A stretch of DNA of 64,000 nt from Kineothrix sp. IPX-CK (GCF_039134705.1 NZ_CP146256.1:3906001-3970000), one strand, 5' to 3'. Shown: positions 28,753-38,587, numbered from the stretch's first letter. The notes: generated by a model from the sequence alone, not told the origin. Translations and numbers: made by a program.

Positions 28753-29868
28753 CTACATTTCTATCTGCTTTTTTAGGATTTCCACATAAGCCTTATTCGA
28801 AAAGTCTCCGGCACGTCTAATGGCGGCTCTTTTATAGCTCTCATAGCTTTCCTTATGTGTCATCATCCTCATTATCTCTTCATACAACCCCTGTTCCTCT
28901 TCGGAAATGGATGTCTCATCCAGATTCTTTTCCGGGCTCATATTCGGTATGAGCACGCCATAGCTGCTATTTACCAGTATTTCTCCCGGCCCCGTCATAC
29001 AATCTGTAGCAATGACCGGGATCCCTAACGCCATAGCTTCCAAAAGAGCGTTGGGAAAACCTTCGTTGTAGGAGGTCAGGACATAAACTTCAGCCGCCTT
29101 TAAGTAAGGGAAAGGATTTTTCTTCATTCCCGGAAAATAAACATAATCACCAATTCCCAAACGCTTGGCAAGACTCAGATATTCTTCGAAATCGCCGTCC
29201 CCGATAATCATCAGTTTCACATCCGGAATATCCTTCTGCAAAAGCGAAAAGCTTTTGATCAGATGCCAATAGCCCTTCACATCATCCTCCCGCCCCATGG
29301 AAACGATAATATGCCCCGTATTCTCCCATGGTAATCTGGGCTGCTGCATGGACGCGCTTTTCTGTATTTCCTCCACATCCAGCGGATTATATAGGGTAAT
29401 TGCCTTCCGGCAGTTGTATTTGGTACGGATTTCCTCCTCGATCAGCTTGGAGCAGCATAATATTTTGTCCGAAAGCCTGCAAAGCAGCCTGATTTTCCTT
29501 TCGTTCTCCATATCCATGTAACTTCTTATTCCTACCCATACCTGCTCACCCCTGCGGGAAAAGACATTTACCACATTTGCCGACGGTCCGAAGCTGTATG
29601 CAATATCGATTCTCAGTTTTTTCTTCATTCTGCCCACCGCAAAGCTGCGTTTCAGAACGTTGAAGAGCTTGCCGGCCATATCCTTTTTCACGCCCATATG
29701 TAAGTCGATTACATTCAACCCTTTGATATCATAAGCGATATCCTTGGAATCGAACATCACTATGTATACGTCGTAAAACGGCTCCAACAACCGCGCCGTC
29801 GCTACGCATACTCTTTCGAACCCTCCCTGATGAAGCATTGGGACTATCAGCATGATTTTTTTCTTCAT
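28753..29868 (-). CDS. GT4-family glycosyltransferase
   Basis: About 371 residues: MKKKIMLIVPMLHQGGFERVC at the N-terminus, ISMGREDDVKGYW-type linker (read as IIVSMGREDDVKG), and EX7E as EGFPNALLE followed by MALGIPVIATDCMTGPGEI. ATG 29868 sits 5 nt after GGAGG; the in-frame TTG at 29886 is not needed. A GalNAc-alpha-GalNAc or similar transferase role is possible from the family, but the substrate is unknown. It lies 17 bp before the DPM-like gene. Confidence 0.86.
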   Translation of the reverse strand: MKKKIMLIVPMLHQGGFERVCVATARLLEPFYDVYIVMFDSKDIAYDIKGLNVIDLHMGVKKDMAGKLFNVLKRSFAVGRMKKKLRIDIAYSFGPSANVVNVFSRRGEQVWVGIRSYMDMENERKIRLLCRLSDKILCCSKLIEEEIRTKYNCRKAITLYNPLDVEEIQKSASMQQPRLPWENTGHIIVSMGREDDVKGYWHLIKSFSLLQKDIPDVKLMIIGDGDFEEYLSLAKRLGIGDYVYFPGMKKNPFPYLKAAEVYVLTSYNEGFPNALLEAMALGIPVIATDCMTGPGEILVNSSYGVLIPNMSPEKNLDETSISEEEQGLYEEIMRMMTHKESYESYKRAAIRRAGDFSNKAYVEILKKQIEM

Positions 29869-29913
29869 GATTACCTCCGTTCGCAATTCATAAAGCGGCT
29901 ACCTGATTTACTA

Positions 29914-31053
29914 TCACATTTTTCCTGTCTTATAAAAGCCTTCCATCTTCGCCGCTTGTTCCTTTACATCGAATCCGGCTTCCTTTATCGTTTCATACAT
30001 GTCACATCTTACATATAAGGCATTTTCTAAGATATATTTCGCCCATAAATCTGCAGGTTCGTCTATGCTTTCGTAATGAACAAGCCGGCAAATCCCTACT
30101 TCCGGTGTAATCTTATCGGATATCATACACCTAAGTCCTGCTGCCTGAGCCTCCACTACGGTTCCGGGAAGTCCTTCAAAGCGGGAGGGAAAAACAAAAA
30201 AGTCCATCGCCTGATAATAGTTCTCCACATCTTTTTTGTTCCCCATAAAAAGTACATCCTCTTCCAGCCCAAACGCCTTAACCTGCTGTCGTATAGGCTC
30301 CATTCCTGCTCCGTCTCCCAGCAGGAGAAGTACGGCCCTTACATTCCTTTCCTTCATTCCGGCATGCAGAGAAGAAAATACTTCCAGCAAATATTCATGG
30401 TTCTTCGCATAATGGAACCTCCCCACATGTCCGATTACATAGCAATCTTCTATACCCAGTTCTTTCCTGAGTTTATCCCTCATCTCTTCATTATAAATAT
30501 ATTTCTCCAAAGCGATGGCATTGGGCAGCACCACCGCTTTCTTACTCTTCCCCCATTTTCTTCCAAAAACTGCTGCTCCTGCCTCTTTTGAGCAGGCAAA
30601 GCAATAATCCGCCCGTTTTAACAGCGGTAACCGCAGCAACTTGGTAATGATACCCTTCACTCCCTTGTCCACCCCTGCGCTCCTCGCATGGGCAACTCCT
30701 ATGGGAATCCCCGCTTTTTTCGCGACAGGCAGATAAAGGGAAGCGGTGCTGGTCATGTGTCCCTGCACAAGCGCGAATTGGTGATGCATCTTAAAAAAAT
30801 CCTTGATCGCTCTTTTATACTGAATATAATTATATACCTTAAACTTGGGCAGCACGAAAATTCTTCCGCCAAGCGACTTTATCTCTTCGTCATAATATTC
30901 TGCTTTTCTTGCCTCCACACATTCGGCGTGCACAAGAAAATCGAACTGTATTTCTTCTCTGTCCATGCAACGGTACAAGTCCATGATGCGGCTCTCCGCT
31001 CCTCCCAGACTCACTCCTCCGAACACATGCAGTATACGAATGGGCTGTGCCAT
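29914..31053 (-). CDS. GT4-family glycosyltransferase (EpsF-like)
   Basis: A 379-residue GT-B enzyme starting MAQPIRILHVFGGVSLGGAESR, the EpsF-type N-terminus. The C-terminal domain has VIGHVGRFHYAKNHEYLLEVF, LLLGDGAGM, and EX7E as EGLPGTVVE with QAAGLRCMISD. GAGG precedes the ATG by 8 nt. EpsF-type enzymes act on lipid-linked intermediates in exopolysaccharide pathways. The exact sugar is not readable. Confidence 0.87.
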   Translation of the reverse strand: MAQPIRILHVFGGVSLGGAESRIMDLYRCMDREEIQFDFLVHAECVEARKAEYYDEEIKSLGGRIFVLPKFKVYNYIQYKRAIKDFFKMHHQFALVQGHMTSTASLYLPVAKKAGIPIGVAHARSAGVDKGVKGIITKLLRLPLLKRADYCFACSKEAGAAVFGRKWGKSKKAVVLPNAIALEKYIYNEEMRDKLRKELGIEDCYVIGHVGRFHYAKNHEYLLEVFSSLHAGMKERNVRAVLLLLGDGAGMEPIRQQVKAFGLEEDVLFMGNKKDVENYYQAMDFFVFPSRFEGLPGTVVEAQAAGLRCMISDKITPEVGICRLVHYESIDEPADLWAKYILENALYVRCDMYETIKEAGFDVKEQAAKMEGFYKTGKM

Positions 31054-31089
31054 AATTTATACCTCATATCCACTTTATCAGACGCTAAA

Positions 31090-31842
31090 TCACAAAATTT
31101 TCACCAGCAGACGCTTCGCCGACGCCATTACATATTCGGCAACATTTTGGATACAGCCTCTTCTCACCGCCGGCAGCTTCAGATATTCTTCATAGGAGAT
31201 CATTTCCGAACACTGGAATATACTTCGGCATCTGTCAAAATCTGAATCCTTCATGGTATTCGTATGGACCACCATGGTTGTAACTCCCTCTTTCTTCTTC
31301 ATGCTGCTGCTTAGCCTGAAGGAAATCGGATAGAAAATGATTCCTCCGCGCATATACGGCTTAGTGCCGAAACCATCTGTGAGCTTCGTAAATCCCAGTT
31401 CCTTAAGTGCACGAAGAGTATTCCTGTCATAAGAATGTGCCGGGGCCATGAAAATATCCGTTTCAATTCCATGCGAAACGAAAATGCCCTTGCCTGCCTC
31501 CAGCATACTTTTCTGCTGCTCCAGACTTAATCCTGCAAATTCCGAAAAACGGTTTAACGGAAAGCAGCCGCCCTTTTTTTGTGTATATAAGTGCTGATAT
31601 CCATGCAGGGCTACCGTCCAGCCTTCGCTTTTCCATACGCTGACCTGTTCCCAGAAATGCTCCTCCGGCGAGCCTCCGTTTAAGGCTGCACCTTTATCCT
31701 TATTCAGATTCTCATCCCGGTTATCCGGAACGATCCCTACTAACGGTTTTACCCCGTATTCTTTAAGAAGTCCCCGAAATCTCTCAAAGTTCTCCCAATC
31801 CATGCGAGGTGTTATATCATCCATTCGAACAGCGATTTTCAT
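31090..31842 (-). CDS. DUF2334 polysaccharide-deacetylase-like protein
   Basis: About 250 residues. MKIAVRMDDITPRMDW carries the paired aspartates of the DUF2334 branch of the NodB superfamily; VGIVPDNRDEN, VALHGYQHLY and APAHSYDRNTL follow with candidate metal-binding histidines. The ATG at 31842 overlaps the stop of the formyltransferase-like gene by one base (TAATG), so the two are translationally coupled and probably act on the same sugar. No signal peptide is visible, so it is cytoplasmic. A deacetylase reaction is inferred, not proven. Confidence 0.76.
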   Translation of the reverse strand: MKIAVRMDDITPRMDWENFERFRGLLKEYGVKPLVGIVPDNRDENLNKDKGAALNGGSPEEHFWEQVSVWKSEGWTVALHGYQHLYTQKKGGCFPLNRFSEFAGLSLEQQKSMLEAGKGIFVSHGIETDIFMAPAHSYDRNTLRALKELGFTKLTDGFGTKPYMRGGIIFYPISFRLSSSMKKKEGVTTMVVHTNTMKDSDFDRCRSIFQCSEMISYEEYLKLPAVRRGCIQNVAEYVMASAKRLLVKIL

Positions 31843-32762
31843 TACTCCAGCACATCTCCCGTCACAAGCTCTTTTTTGCATTCGTACCGTTCAATCAAAA
31901 GCGAACCATCCACAGTGCGTACTACCGGCTTTCCGTCAAAGACATCCACCACTTCTCCCGGCGCATAGGCCGAAAAATCTATAATCTCATCGAAGGGATG
32001 AGCTTCCCATATCGTAACCTTCTGTTCCTTGCACATCGCAAATGCCCCCGGAAAAGGAGCTGCCACACCGCGAATCAAGTTATAAATATTTCTTGTACGG
32101 TCATGAAAATCTATTTTGCCATCTGCTGCGGTTCGTTTATTATACCATGAATCGAAGTCCTTAGACTCCGTCCTTAAAACGATATTCTTCTCCGCATAAG
32201 CCTTTAGCAGTTTGCTTATCAGGCTCTTGGAGCAAATCATATTTTTATACTGAGCCGTGCGAATATCATCGTGAGGCGTTATGGAAAACATCTCCGTAGC
32301 AAATACGTTAGGGCTGTCCGCATTCTCATCATAGCGGAAAAGATTCAAATTAAATCTCGTATCCCCGTTGATCATAGACCAATTTAACGGAGACCGCCCG
32401 CGCCCAAAGGGCAAATAGCCGCAATTGCCGTGAAAGCCATATACGCCATATTTAAACTTTTCCAGCACGTAAGCGGGAATCAGGCGCTGCCACCCCATGG
32501 ATATCGCTATTTCGAATTCATTCTCCGCCATGAAGCTGCGGGTCTTTTCATCTGTGAGGAAATAGCTCTCCGCCTCAAATACCGGAATTTGATATTTTTC
32601 CGTCAGCACGGACAACCCCTTAAAACCCGAAACCTGATTTTTATTCAGCACGTCCTTATGGATAGTAATGACCAAATCCACCGGACAGATATTATGATGA
32701 ATGAATTCCACAATGTTTTCCGACGTATCCTTTACGCCGAATACTACAACTTTATATTTCAT
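31842..32762 (-). CDS. Formyltransferase-family protein (sugar N-formyltransferase-like)
   Basis: A 306-residue protein related to the formyltransferase part of ArnA and Fmt. It has FHGNCGYLPFGRGRSPLNW and a C-terminal region with YNLIRGVAAPFPGAF as in ArnA. In my alignment by eye, His111 and Asp149 of the catalytic triad are conserved, but the Asn position (ArnA Asn102) is Gly109. It may formylate a 4-amino sugar using N10-formyl-tetrahydrofolate, fitting the dehydratase and aminotransferases in this window. If Asn is truly absent, activity may differ. Good ribosome site (GGAG, 6 nt). Confidence 0.78.
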   Translation of the reverse strand: MKYKVVVFGVKDTSENIVEFIHHNICPVDLVITIHKDVLNKNQVSGFKGLSVLTEKYQIPVFEAESYFLTDEKTRSFMAENEFEIAISMGWQRLIPAYVLEKFKYGVYGFHGNCGYLPFGRGRSPLNWSMINGDTRFNLNLFRYDENADSPNVFATEMFSITPHDDIRTAQYKNMICSKSLISKLLKAYAEKNIVLRTESKDFDSWYNKRTAADGKIDFHDRTRNIYNLIRGVAAPFPGAFAMCKEQKVTIWEAHPFDEIIDFSAYAPGEVVDVFDGKPVVRTVDGSLLIERYECKKELVTGDVLE

Positions 32763-32804
32763 ACCCAGCTCCCTATTACCTTGCCGCTGCCTGGTCTGGC
32801 AGCT

Positions 32805-33785
32805 TTACAGCAGCAAATTCTCTTTATACCAGTCGATTGCCAAGCTGATTCCTTTCGCGAAGTCGTACTCCGGATCATAGCCCAAAAGCTTCCTCGCTTT
32901 GGATATATCCGCATTGGAATCCCGGATGTCCCCAAGCCTGTCCGGCCCGAAATTCGGTTCCACTTCTTTTCCGAGAGCCTTACATAAATTATAATATACG
33001 TCAATTAAATATTCTCTTCCTCCCGCGCCAATATTGAAGGCATTCCCTCCCGCTTCACCGGATGCAAGGCAGGCTCTTAAATTGGCCTCAATAACATTGT
33101 CGATATAAGTAAAATCACGGGACTGCTTTCCGTCTCCGTTGATAGTAGGCACTTCTCCGTTTAACAGCATACGGATAAACTTAGGAATCACCGCGGCATA
33201 TGCACCATCCGGGTCCTGCCTTCTTCCGAATACATTGAAATAACGCAGGCCGTAGGTATCCAGACCATACAGCTCCTTATACAGTCTTCCGTATTCCTCA
33301 TCCACCTTTTTGGTCAAAGCATAAGGGGATAACACCTTGCCTTCTGCCCCTTCCTTCTTCGGGAGCTGCGGATGATCCCCATATACAGAGGAACTGGAAG
33401 CATAAACGAATTTTTTCACTCCGTTTTGCCTGCAGGCTTCCATCATATTCAGTGTACCACGGATATTTATTTCTTCATACAAAAGCGGCATCTCGATGCT
33501 TCTGGGCACACTTCCCCAGGCTGCCTGGTTCATGCAGTAATCCACGCCCTTTGTAGCTTCCAGACAAGTATCCGGTTCTCTGATATCTCCCTTTATAAAG
33601 GTAAATTTTTCGTTTGCCGTAAGGTGCTCTATATTCTCATATTTACCGGTGGATAAGTTGTCCAGACACCTTACCGCATATCCCATTCCTATCAGCGCTT
33701 CGCAGATGTTAGAACCGATGAATCCGGCTCCTCCCGTTACGAGAAAAACACTGTCTCTTTCAAATTTCAACTCTTTATATCCCAT
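32805..33785 (-). CDS. NAD-dependent UDP-hexosamine/uronate 4-epimerase-like (WbpP/GalE type)
   Basis: A 326-residue short-chain dehydrogenase-type epimerase: VTGGAGFIGSNI for NAD binding, then YASSSSVYGD (catalytic Ser) and YALTKK (YxxxK), and YFNVFGRRQDPDGAYAAVIP. This closely resembles WbpP/TviC-type UDP-GlcNAc or UDP-GlcNAcA 4-epimerases. The neighbouring UDP-sugar dehydrogenase at 35184 makes a UDP-GalNAcA-type product the natural prediction. GGAG precedes the ATG by 8 nt. Specificity for hexosamine or uronate form is inferred. Confidence 0.88.
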   Translation of the reverse strand: MGYKELKFERDSVFLVTGGAGFIGSNICEALIGMGYAVRCLDNLSTGKYENIEHLTANEKFTFIKGDIREPDTCLEATKGVDYCMNQAAWGSVPRSIEMPLLYEEINIRGTLNMMEACRQNGVKKFVYASSSSVYGDHPQLPKKEGAEGKVLSPYALTKKVDEEYGRLYKELYGLDTYGLRYFNVFGRRQDPDGAYAAVIPKFIRMLLNGEVPTINGDGKQSRDFTYIDNVIEANLRACLASGEAGGNAFNIGAGGREYLIDVYYNLCKALGKEVEPNFGPDRLGDIRDSNADISKARKLLGYDPEYDFAKGISLAIDWYKENLLL

Positions 33786-33798
33786 GTTTTTTGCTCCT

Positions 33799-35184
33799 TT
33801 ATATTCTCCGAACTTTAGTTCTCAGCCACTCCACCAGCAATATGAAATATGCCGTATAGAATGCGGAAAACCCATAAATCATATACCGTGACAGCGCCAT
33901 AATCGTTAGTGATACCGCAAATACATTAGCCGCTATCGCCAAAAGGGAAAGTGCCATCAGCCATGCGCTGCCACTTATCCTTCCTTCCTCGCGAAGTGAT
34001 CTTCGTATCCGCCATATAGTCATGGCAATTGCCGACAGGTAGAGAAGAAACGCTACCCAGTTTATGACAGGGTGTATTACCGCAATGCTCCGGATAAGCC
34101 CATACCCGGCAATCAGCAGATAATCGGCAAACCACCTGCCGAAACATTCCGGCAATATGCCCGCGATAATCTTTCCTGCCACTTCATCAGCCATCAGGTT
34201 TTGCGTAATATAATCGCTGGTCACCGTTTTATCGTATGTCTGATAAAAAACATCCTCTATCATTTCATACTTTACGGTGTCATGCCACTGCTCTATATGC
34301 TCCACCTTTTCCCGCCATGAATCGCCTGCATACTTGTAATTGGCCTGACGCGCCTCGGTAAGGTCGTACATTTGATAGAAAAAGACCCGTGCCTCTTCAT
34401 CCTTTATGTTTTCTCCATCCTCTCTGTCTGCAGCATAGAGTATATTGGTCAGGGTATTTACCGTCCCATAGGTATTGTTAATAAAACGGCCATTAAAAAC
34501 TAAGTTGTAGCTCTTTACCGCCACCGATCTTCCAAAAAAAGCTACTGCTACGATAAGAAGCACCGCTCCCACAAGACGCAGCGTGAGAGCTCCGTTTTTT
34601 ACTCTGACCACAAAAAGCTTCACACAGACGGAAACTGCCCAAAGCAAAAGAGTCACCATCATCTGGCTTCTGGTAAGGGACAGCAATAAGGCCAGTATAA
34701 GAGCAAGCCACACGGATTGTATTTCATCCGCAGATTCTTCTCCATCCGTTAATATTTTGAAGCATTCCAACAAAAATAAGGTGAAAAGAGGAATACACAG
34801 CGCTTCACTCATTACGGAATTCGTAATGAATAAATGCAGGGAGGAGAAGTATTTCGTAACCATATGGGGCATTATCCCCAAAAGAACTACTACTATTTCC
34901 TCAAAGAATCGTAAAGAAAATTTCTTCGCCATATATTCCGCAAACAGCCATATGCTAAACGCGGCCAATAAGTTCTGGATGATTCCCATCGCCGTAAGCC
35001 ATACTTCACCAAACAGTTCCCGAAGGCATAAGAGAAAAAGGGGATACAGCGGTTCTCTGTGAATGTGCATCTTAATATACTGATCAGAGTCGTTGTATAC
35101 GCCCGGTCCGAATATGGCGAACATTCCGAGAAATAATGCGGCAAGTACTATTAATAGTCCGCCGGATTTCATGTTTTTTGTCAT
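33799..35184 (-). CDS. Polytopic membrane protein, possible GT-C-type glycosyltransferase
   Basis: About 461 residues with roughly ten to twelve hydrophobic segments. After the first helix comes FGPGVYNDSDQYIKMHIHREPLYPLF, where acidic residues just outside a helix resemble the catalytic region of GT-C enzymes. A hydrophilic external loop spans about residues 250-330 (VNTLTNILYAADREDGEN...). I do not recognise a named family. The ATG at 35184 overlaps the upstream stop by one base (TAATG), with GGAG 6 nt upstream. It may transfer a sugar from a polyprenyl-phosphate donor outside the membrane, which is inference. Confidence 0.72.
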   Translation of the reverse strand: MTKNMKSGGLLIVLAALFLGMFAIFGPGVYNDSDQYIKMHIHREPLYPLFLLCLRELFGEVWLTAMGIIQNLLAAFSIWLFAEYMAKKFSLRFFEEIVVVLLGIMPHMVTKYFSSLHLFITNSVMSEALCIPLFTLFLLECFKILTDGEESADEIQSVWLALILALLLSLTRSQMMVTLLLWAVSVCVKLFVVRVKNGALTLRLVGAVLLIVAVAFFGRSVAVKSYNLVFNGRFINNTYGTVNTLTNILYAADREDGENIKDEEARVFFYQMYDLTEARQANYKYAGDSWREKVEHIEQWHDTVKYEMIEDVFYQTYDKTVTSDYITQNLMADEVAGKIIAGILPECFGRWFADYLLIAGYGLIRSIAVIHPVINWVAFLLYLSAIAMTIWRIRRSLREEGRISGSAWLMALSLLAIAANVFAVSLTIMALSRYMIYGFSAFYTAYFILLVEWLRTKVRRI

Positions 35185-36500
35185 TACAGTCTCCAATATA
35201 GAAATTCGCCGTCCGAATAAGCCCTCTTATCGAATAAGCCCTTGAGGTCCATCAACACCTTCTGCTCATGCTCCTCATGGAAAAAGCCTGCGATTTTCTC
35301 CCTGGACAATTCAAGGAATTGTGAATGAGCCACAGCTACGATGACCGCGTCCATATTCCGGATTTCCTCCATAACATGGAAGTCGATCCCATAGAGCTTC
35401 TTCGCCTCTCCTGAATCCGCCGCCGGATCTACCACGATCGGGGTGATTCCATATTCCTCTAATTCTTTATATATATCGATAACTTTGGTATTCCTTGTAT
35501 CTGGGCAGTTCTCTTTGAAGGTAAATCCTAATATTGCCACTCGCGCGCCTTTTACCGGGATATTAGTTTTGATCAAGTTTTTTACAAGGCTTTCTGCCAC
35601 ATATTTTCCCATGTCGTCATTGATGCGGCGGCCCGAAAGGATGATTTGTGAATGATATCCCAGCTGTTCGGCTTTATATGTCAGATAGTAAGGATCCACA
35701 CCAATGCAATGTCCTCCTACGAGCCCCGGGAAAAATTTGAGGAAATTCCACTTTGTACCTGCTGCCTCTAAAACAGCCTTTGTATCGATCCCCATTCTAT
35801 GGAATATGATGGACAACTCGTTCATAAAAGCGATATTAATATCCCTCTGGCTATTTTCAATTACTTTGGCCGCTTCCGCCACCTTGATGGATTCCGCCCT
35901 ATACACCCCGGCCTCTACCACCAGCTCGTACACCTTCGCGATGGTATCTAACGTCTCCTCATCCATACCGGATACAATCTTAACGATAGTTTCCAGCCTG
36001 TGTACCTTATCGCCCGGATTAATTCTTTCCGGGGAATAGCCTATTTTAAAATCTACGCCGCATTTTAATCCCGATTCCTTTTCCAGGATGGGAACACATA
36101 TCTCTTCGGTAACTCCGGGATACACTGTGGATTCAAATACGACAATAGAGCCTCTCGTCAGGTTCTGTCCAAGCAGGCGGCTTGCGCCCTCCACCGGGGA
36201 AAGGTCAGGGGTATGGTCGTCGTTTACCGGAGTCGGGACTGCCACGATGTGGAATTTCGCTCCCTTTAGCTTGTCCGCATCTGCGGTAAATTCTACGGAT
36301 GTGCTTTTGATTACCTCCGTACCCACTTCGTTAGTAGGATCTACTCCCGACTTATACAGCTCTATCTTCTCCTTATTTAAGTCGAAACCAACCACCTTTA
36401 TCTTTCTTGCAAAGGCTACCGCAATCGGCATACCTACATATCCGAGACCGACCAATGAGAGTTTTTCCTCTCCGCTTACAAGTTTCTCGTATAAATCCAT
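35184..36500 (-). CDS. UDP-N-acetylhexosamine/hexose 6-dehydrogenase (WbpO/TviB-like)
   Basis: About 438 residues of the UDP-glucose/UDP-HexNAc dehydrogenase family. N-terminal LSLVGLGYVGMPIAVAFA binds NAD; FESTVYPGVTEEI, YSPERINPGDK and the catalytic-cysteine motif GLVGGHCIGVDPYYL follow, with AILGFTFKENCPDTRN in the C-terminal half. It oxidises C6 of a UDP-sugar to a uronate in two NAD-dependent steps. Next to the 4-epimerase at 32805 it would supply UDP-GalNAcA or similar. The ATG at 36500 has GGAGG 8 nt upstream; the ATG at 36515 lacks a ribosome site. Confidence 0.92.
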   Translation of the reverse strand: MDLYEKLVSGEEKLSLVGLGYVGMPIAVAFARKIKVVGFDLNKEKIELYKSGVDPTNEVGTEVIKSTSVEFTADADKLKGAKFHIVAVPTPVNDDHTPDLSPVEGASRLLGQNLTRGSIVVFESTVYPGVTEEICVPILEKESGLKCGVDFKIGYSPERINPGDKVHRLETIVKIVSGMDEETLDTIAKVYELVVEAGVYRAESIKVAEAAKVIENSQRDINIAFMNELSIIFHRMGIDTKAVLEAAGTKWNFLKFFPGLVGGHCIGVDPYYLTYKAEQLGYHSQIILSGRRINDDMGKYVAESLVKNLIKTNIPVKGARVAILGFTFKENCPDTRNTKVIDIYKELEEYGITPIVVDPAADSGEAKKLYGIDFHVMEEIRNMDAVIVAVAHSQFLELSREKIAGFFHEEHEQKVLMDLKGLFDKRAYSDGEFLYWRL

Positions 36501-36514
36501 CTTCTTATCCTCCA

Positions 36515-37603
36515 TTATGAGTTATATAATATCGTGTTAATTTCACTTATATAAGAATCGATGACAGAATTTCTGTCGAATTCACATTCCATCTTCTCCC
36601 TGGCCGCTTTTCCCATATGTGCCTGCTCTTCTTTAGATAATGCGAGAAACTTCTCCATAGCCCGGATCAAATCGTCTGCATTGCCGGGAGTGAAGCCAAA
36701 GCCCGTCACCTCCTCCTCAAAAGCCTCCCTGCATCCGCTGATATTGGAAGCGATTACCGGACGTCCCGTAGCCGCCGCCTCTATAAGCGCATTCGACATG
36801 CCTTCGTGAAACGATGCCACCACAATAGCGTCTGCCTTTGCTATATAAGAATGTACTTCCGTTTGGAAACCCCACTGACTGATAATTCCTTTTTCTGTAT
36901 ATTCATCCAGCATTTCCTGATAATCTTCATCACAATAACCCATTACTGCAAATTCGATATCCTCTCTATGCAGCCTGACCGCCGCTTCCAGATATTCCAG
37001 GATGCCGCGCTCCTTCATTACCCTTCCAATAAAAAGGAAGGTAGTCCTTACGCCCATAGGATATGGCTCGAAAGAATGTCTTTTAAGATTCACTCCGGAG
37101 CCGTTTACCATCCGCTCTTTTTTCCCGGCAATGCGATAACCGGAAAAAATATTCCTGTTCTCAGCATTTTGAAAAAAAATACACTCCGCCTTTTTAAGAC
37201 CTGTCCGGTACATATGGACAATCATCTTAAGGAAAAGGCCTTCCTTGTCAAAAGCTCCGCCCAGCCCCGTTATCGTAGTGATATAGGGTACTTTCAAAAG
37301 CCTGCTGGCGAAACCTCCGTATATGTTCGGCTTTATAGTATAAGTAATCACCATATCCGGCTTTATATGTTTTATCAGCCTCCGGTAGGCCACGAAAAGC
37401 TTCATGTCCTCCTTCACATCCATTCCCCTTCTGTTAATAGGTGTTTCGACAATCTCACACCCTTCTTCCTGAAGTTCGGCAGTCTTGGTCTGATCCGGAA
37501 GGCTGATGATTACCCTATGACTTTCCAGCAGTCTAAGGAGCAGCTCATTTCGAAAATCGTAAAGCCCGCCCGAGGAATTGGTTAAAATTAATATTATACC
37601 CAT
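36515..37603 (-). CDS. GT4-family glycosyltransferase (CapM/PglA-like)
   Basis: A 362-residue GT-B enzyme. The N-terminus (MGIILILTNSSGGLYDFRNEL) and TYTIKPNIYGGFASRLL match CapM/PglA/WbpU-like transferases that add a second amino sugar or uronate to a lipid-linked sugar. EX7E reads EGMSNALIE, with ATGRPVIASNISGCREA. It sits directly after the ATP-grasp gene and before the dehydrogenase, in the block with a PglC-like initiator. PglA-type function (adding GalNAc or GalNAcA after the first bacillosamine-like sugar) is a reasonable inference. Confidence 0.86.
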   Translation of the reverse strand: MGIILILTNSSGGLYDFRNELLLRLLESHRVIISLPDQTKTAELQEEGCEIVETPINRRGMDVKEDMKLFVAYRRLIKHIKPDMVITYTIKPNIYGGFASRLLKVPYITTITGLGGAFDKEGLFLKMIVHMYRTGLKKAECIFFQNAENRNIFSGYRIAGKKERMVNGSGVNLKRHSFEPYPMGVRTTFLFIGRVMKERGILEYLEAAVRLHREDIEFAVMGYCDEDYQEMLDEYTEKGIISQWGFQTEVHSYIAKADAIVVASFHEGMSNALIEAAATGRPVIASNISGCREAFEEEVTGFGFTPGNADDLIRAMEKFLALSKEEQAHMGKAAREKMECEFDRNSVIDSYISEINTILYNS

Positions 37604-38587
37604 CTACTCTATCATCTCCGTATCGCTCATGTCTTTGATCATAACCTCATTATATTTCATCATACAGACCCCTGCTTTATAGCTGCCCACGGTATAGGGA
37701 TTGCTTTCTCCCTTTAAGTTACGGATTACCTGCTTCGGCATATTCACGCCGCACTCATGGGCATGGGGATAGCCTCCGCCAAATCGGGGATTCACTTCGG
37801 AAATGTAATAAATGTCTCCAATCTTAAAGATGTCCATATCTATCATACCACAGAACCCACATTTTTCCACAAATTTTTCTATCGCGGAAAAAAGCTCCTT
37901 ATCTTTATATGATATGGCTTTATCAGTCTCTCCGGCACGCATTTTTATCTTTTCTTTCACAAAAATCGAGGTGCACTTGCCGCTTTGCATGTCTACATAG
38001 ACATCTGCTCCATACTCCGTCCCGTTCATGAATTCCTGAATCATCAGGTCATCATACAATCCGAAAAGGACTTCCAGCTCCTCTTTCCCGTATACCTTGT
38101 TTATATGCATGCTGGCGCTTCCCTTTATCGGCTTCACAAATACCGGGTAAGAAAGTTCGCCATTCCCCTCGGCAAGATAAAAAGCCTCCTTATCGACAAA
38201 GCATCTTCCCGTGGGAATCTCCATCTGCGTAAGCAGCTCATACATTTTATATTTATCGAAACAGGTTTCCACCAGTTCATAGGGGGAAATGATAGGAGTC
38301 GTTCCTGCCTCAAGAAACCTCTCTCTTTCTCTGGCAAGCAGACTAAGCTCCGGGTCGATTAAAGAGAAAGCTCCATCGATCTGTTCCTTCTTGCATATGT
38401 CCAGCACGATATCCAGATAATCGGGCGCATCGATACGCGGAACGAGATAAAATTTATCCGCTTCATAAATCGCAGGAGCGAGAACGGAGCAGTCCGTCGC
38501 TATGACTCTGCCCGTTTCCGCCAGCTCCTTCTTAAAATATTGCACGACCTTATTTCTCGTTCCCGCACTTAAAATCAATATATTCAT
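37604..38587 (-). CDS. ATP-grasp protein, carbamoyl-phosphate-synthase-like
   Basis: A 327-residue ATP-grasp ligase. N-terminal MNILILSAGTRNKVVQYF is the pre-ATP-grasp domain. The ATP-grasp core reads CFDKYKMYELL, YPVFVKPIKGSASMHI and MIQEFMNGTEYGADV, and the metal-binding end is ISEVNPRFGGGYPHAHECGVN. Such enzymes join a carboxylate to an amine or other nucleophile, often making amino-acid or peptide-type bonds. The start overlaps the upstream PglC-like stop by 4 bp (ATGA), so it is coupled to it. A role in attaching a carboxylic acid to the 4-amino group of a sugar is possible but not shown. Confidence 0.85.
   Translation of the reverse strand: MNILILSAGTRNKVVQYFKKELAETGRVIATDCSVLAPAIYEADKFYLVPRIDAPDYLDIVLDICKKEQIDGAFSLIDPELSLLARERERFLEAGTTPIISPYELVETCFDKYKMYELLTQMEIPTGRCFVDKEAFYLAEGNGELSYPVFVKPIKGSASMHINKVYGKEELEVLFGLYDDLMIQEFMNGTEYGADVYVDMQSGKCTSIFVKEKIKMRAGETDKAISYKDKELFSAIEKFVEKCGFCGMIDMDIFKIGDIYYISEVNPRFGGGYPHAHECGVNMPKQVIRNLKGESNPYTVGSYKAGVCMMKYNEVMIKDMSDTEMIE

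Noticed and set aside
36806..37585. Plus-strand open frame of about 259 codons
   Set aside because: It lies fully antisense to a confident GT4 gene and its composition is low-complexity, as in a frame shadow.
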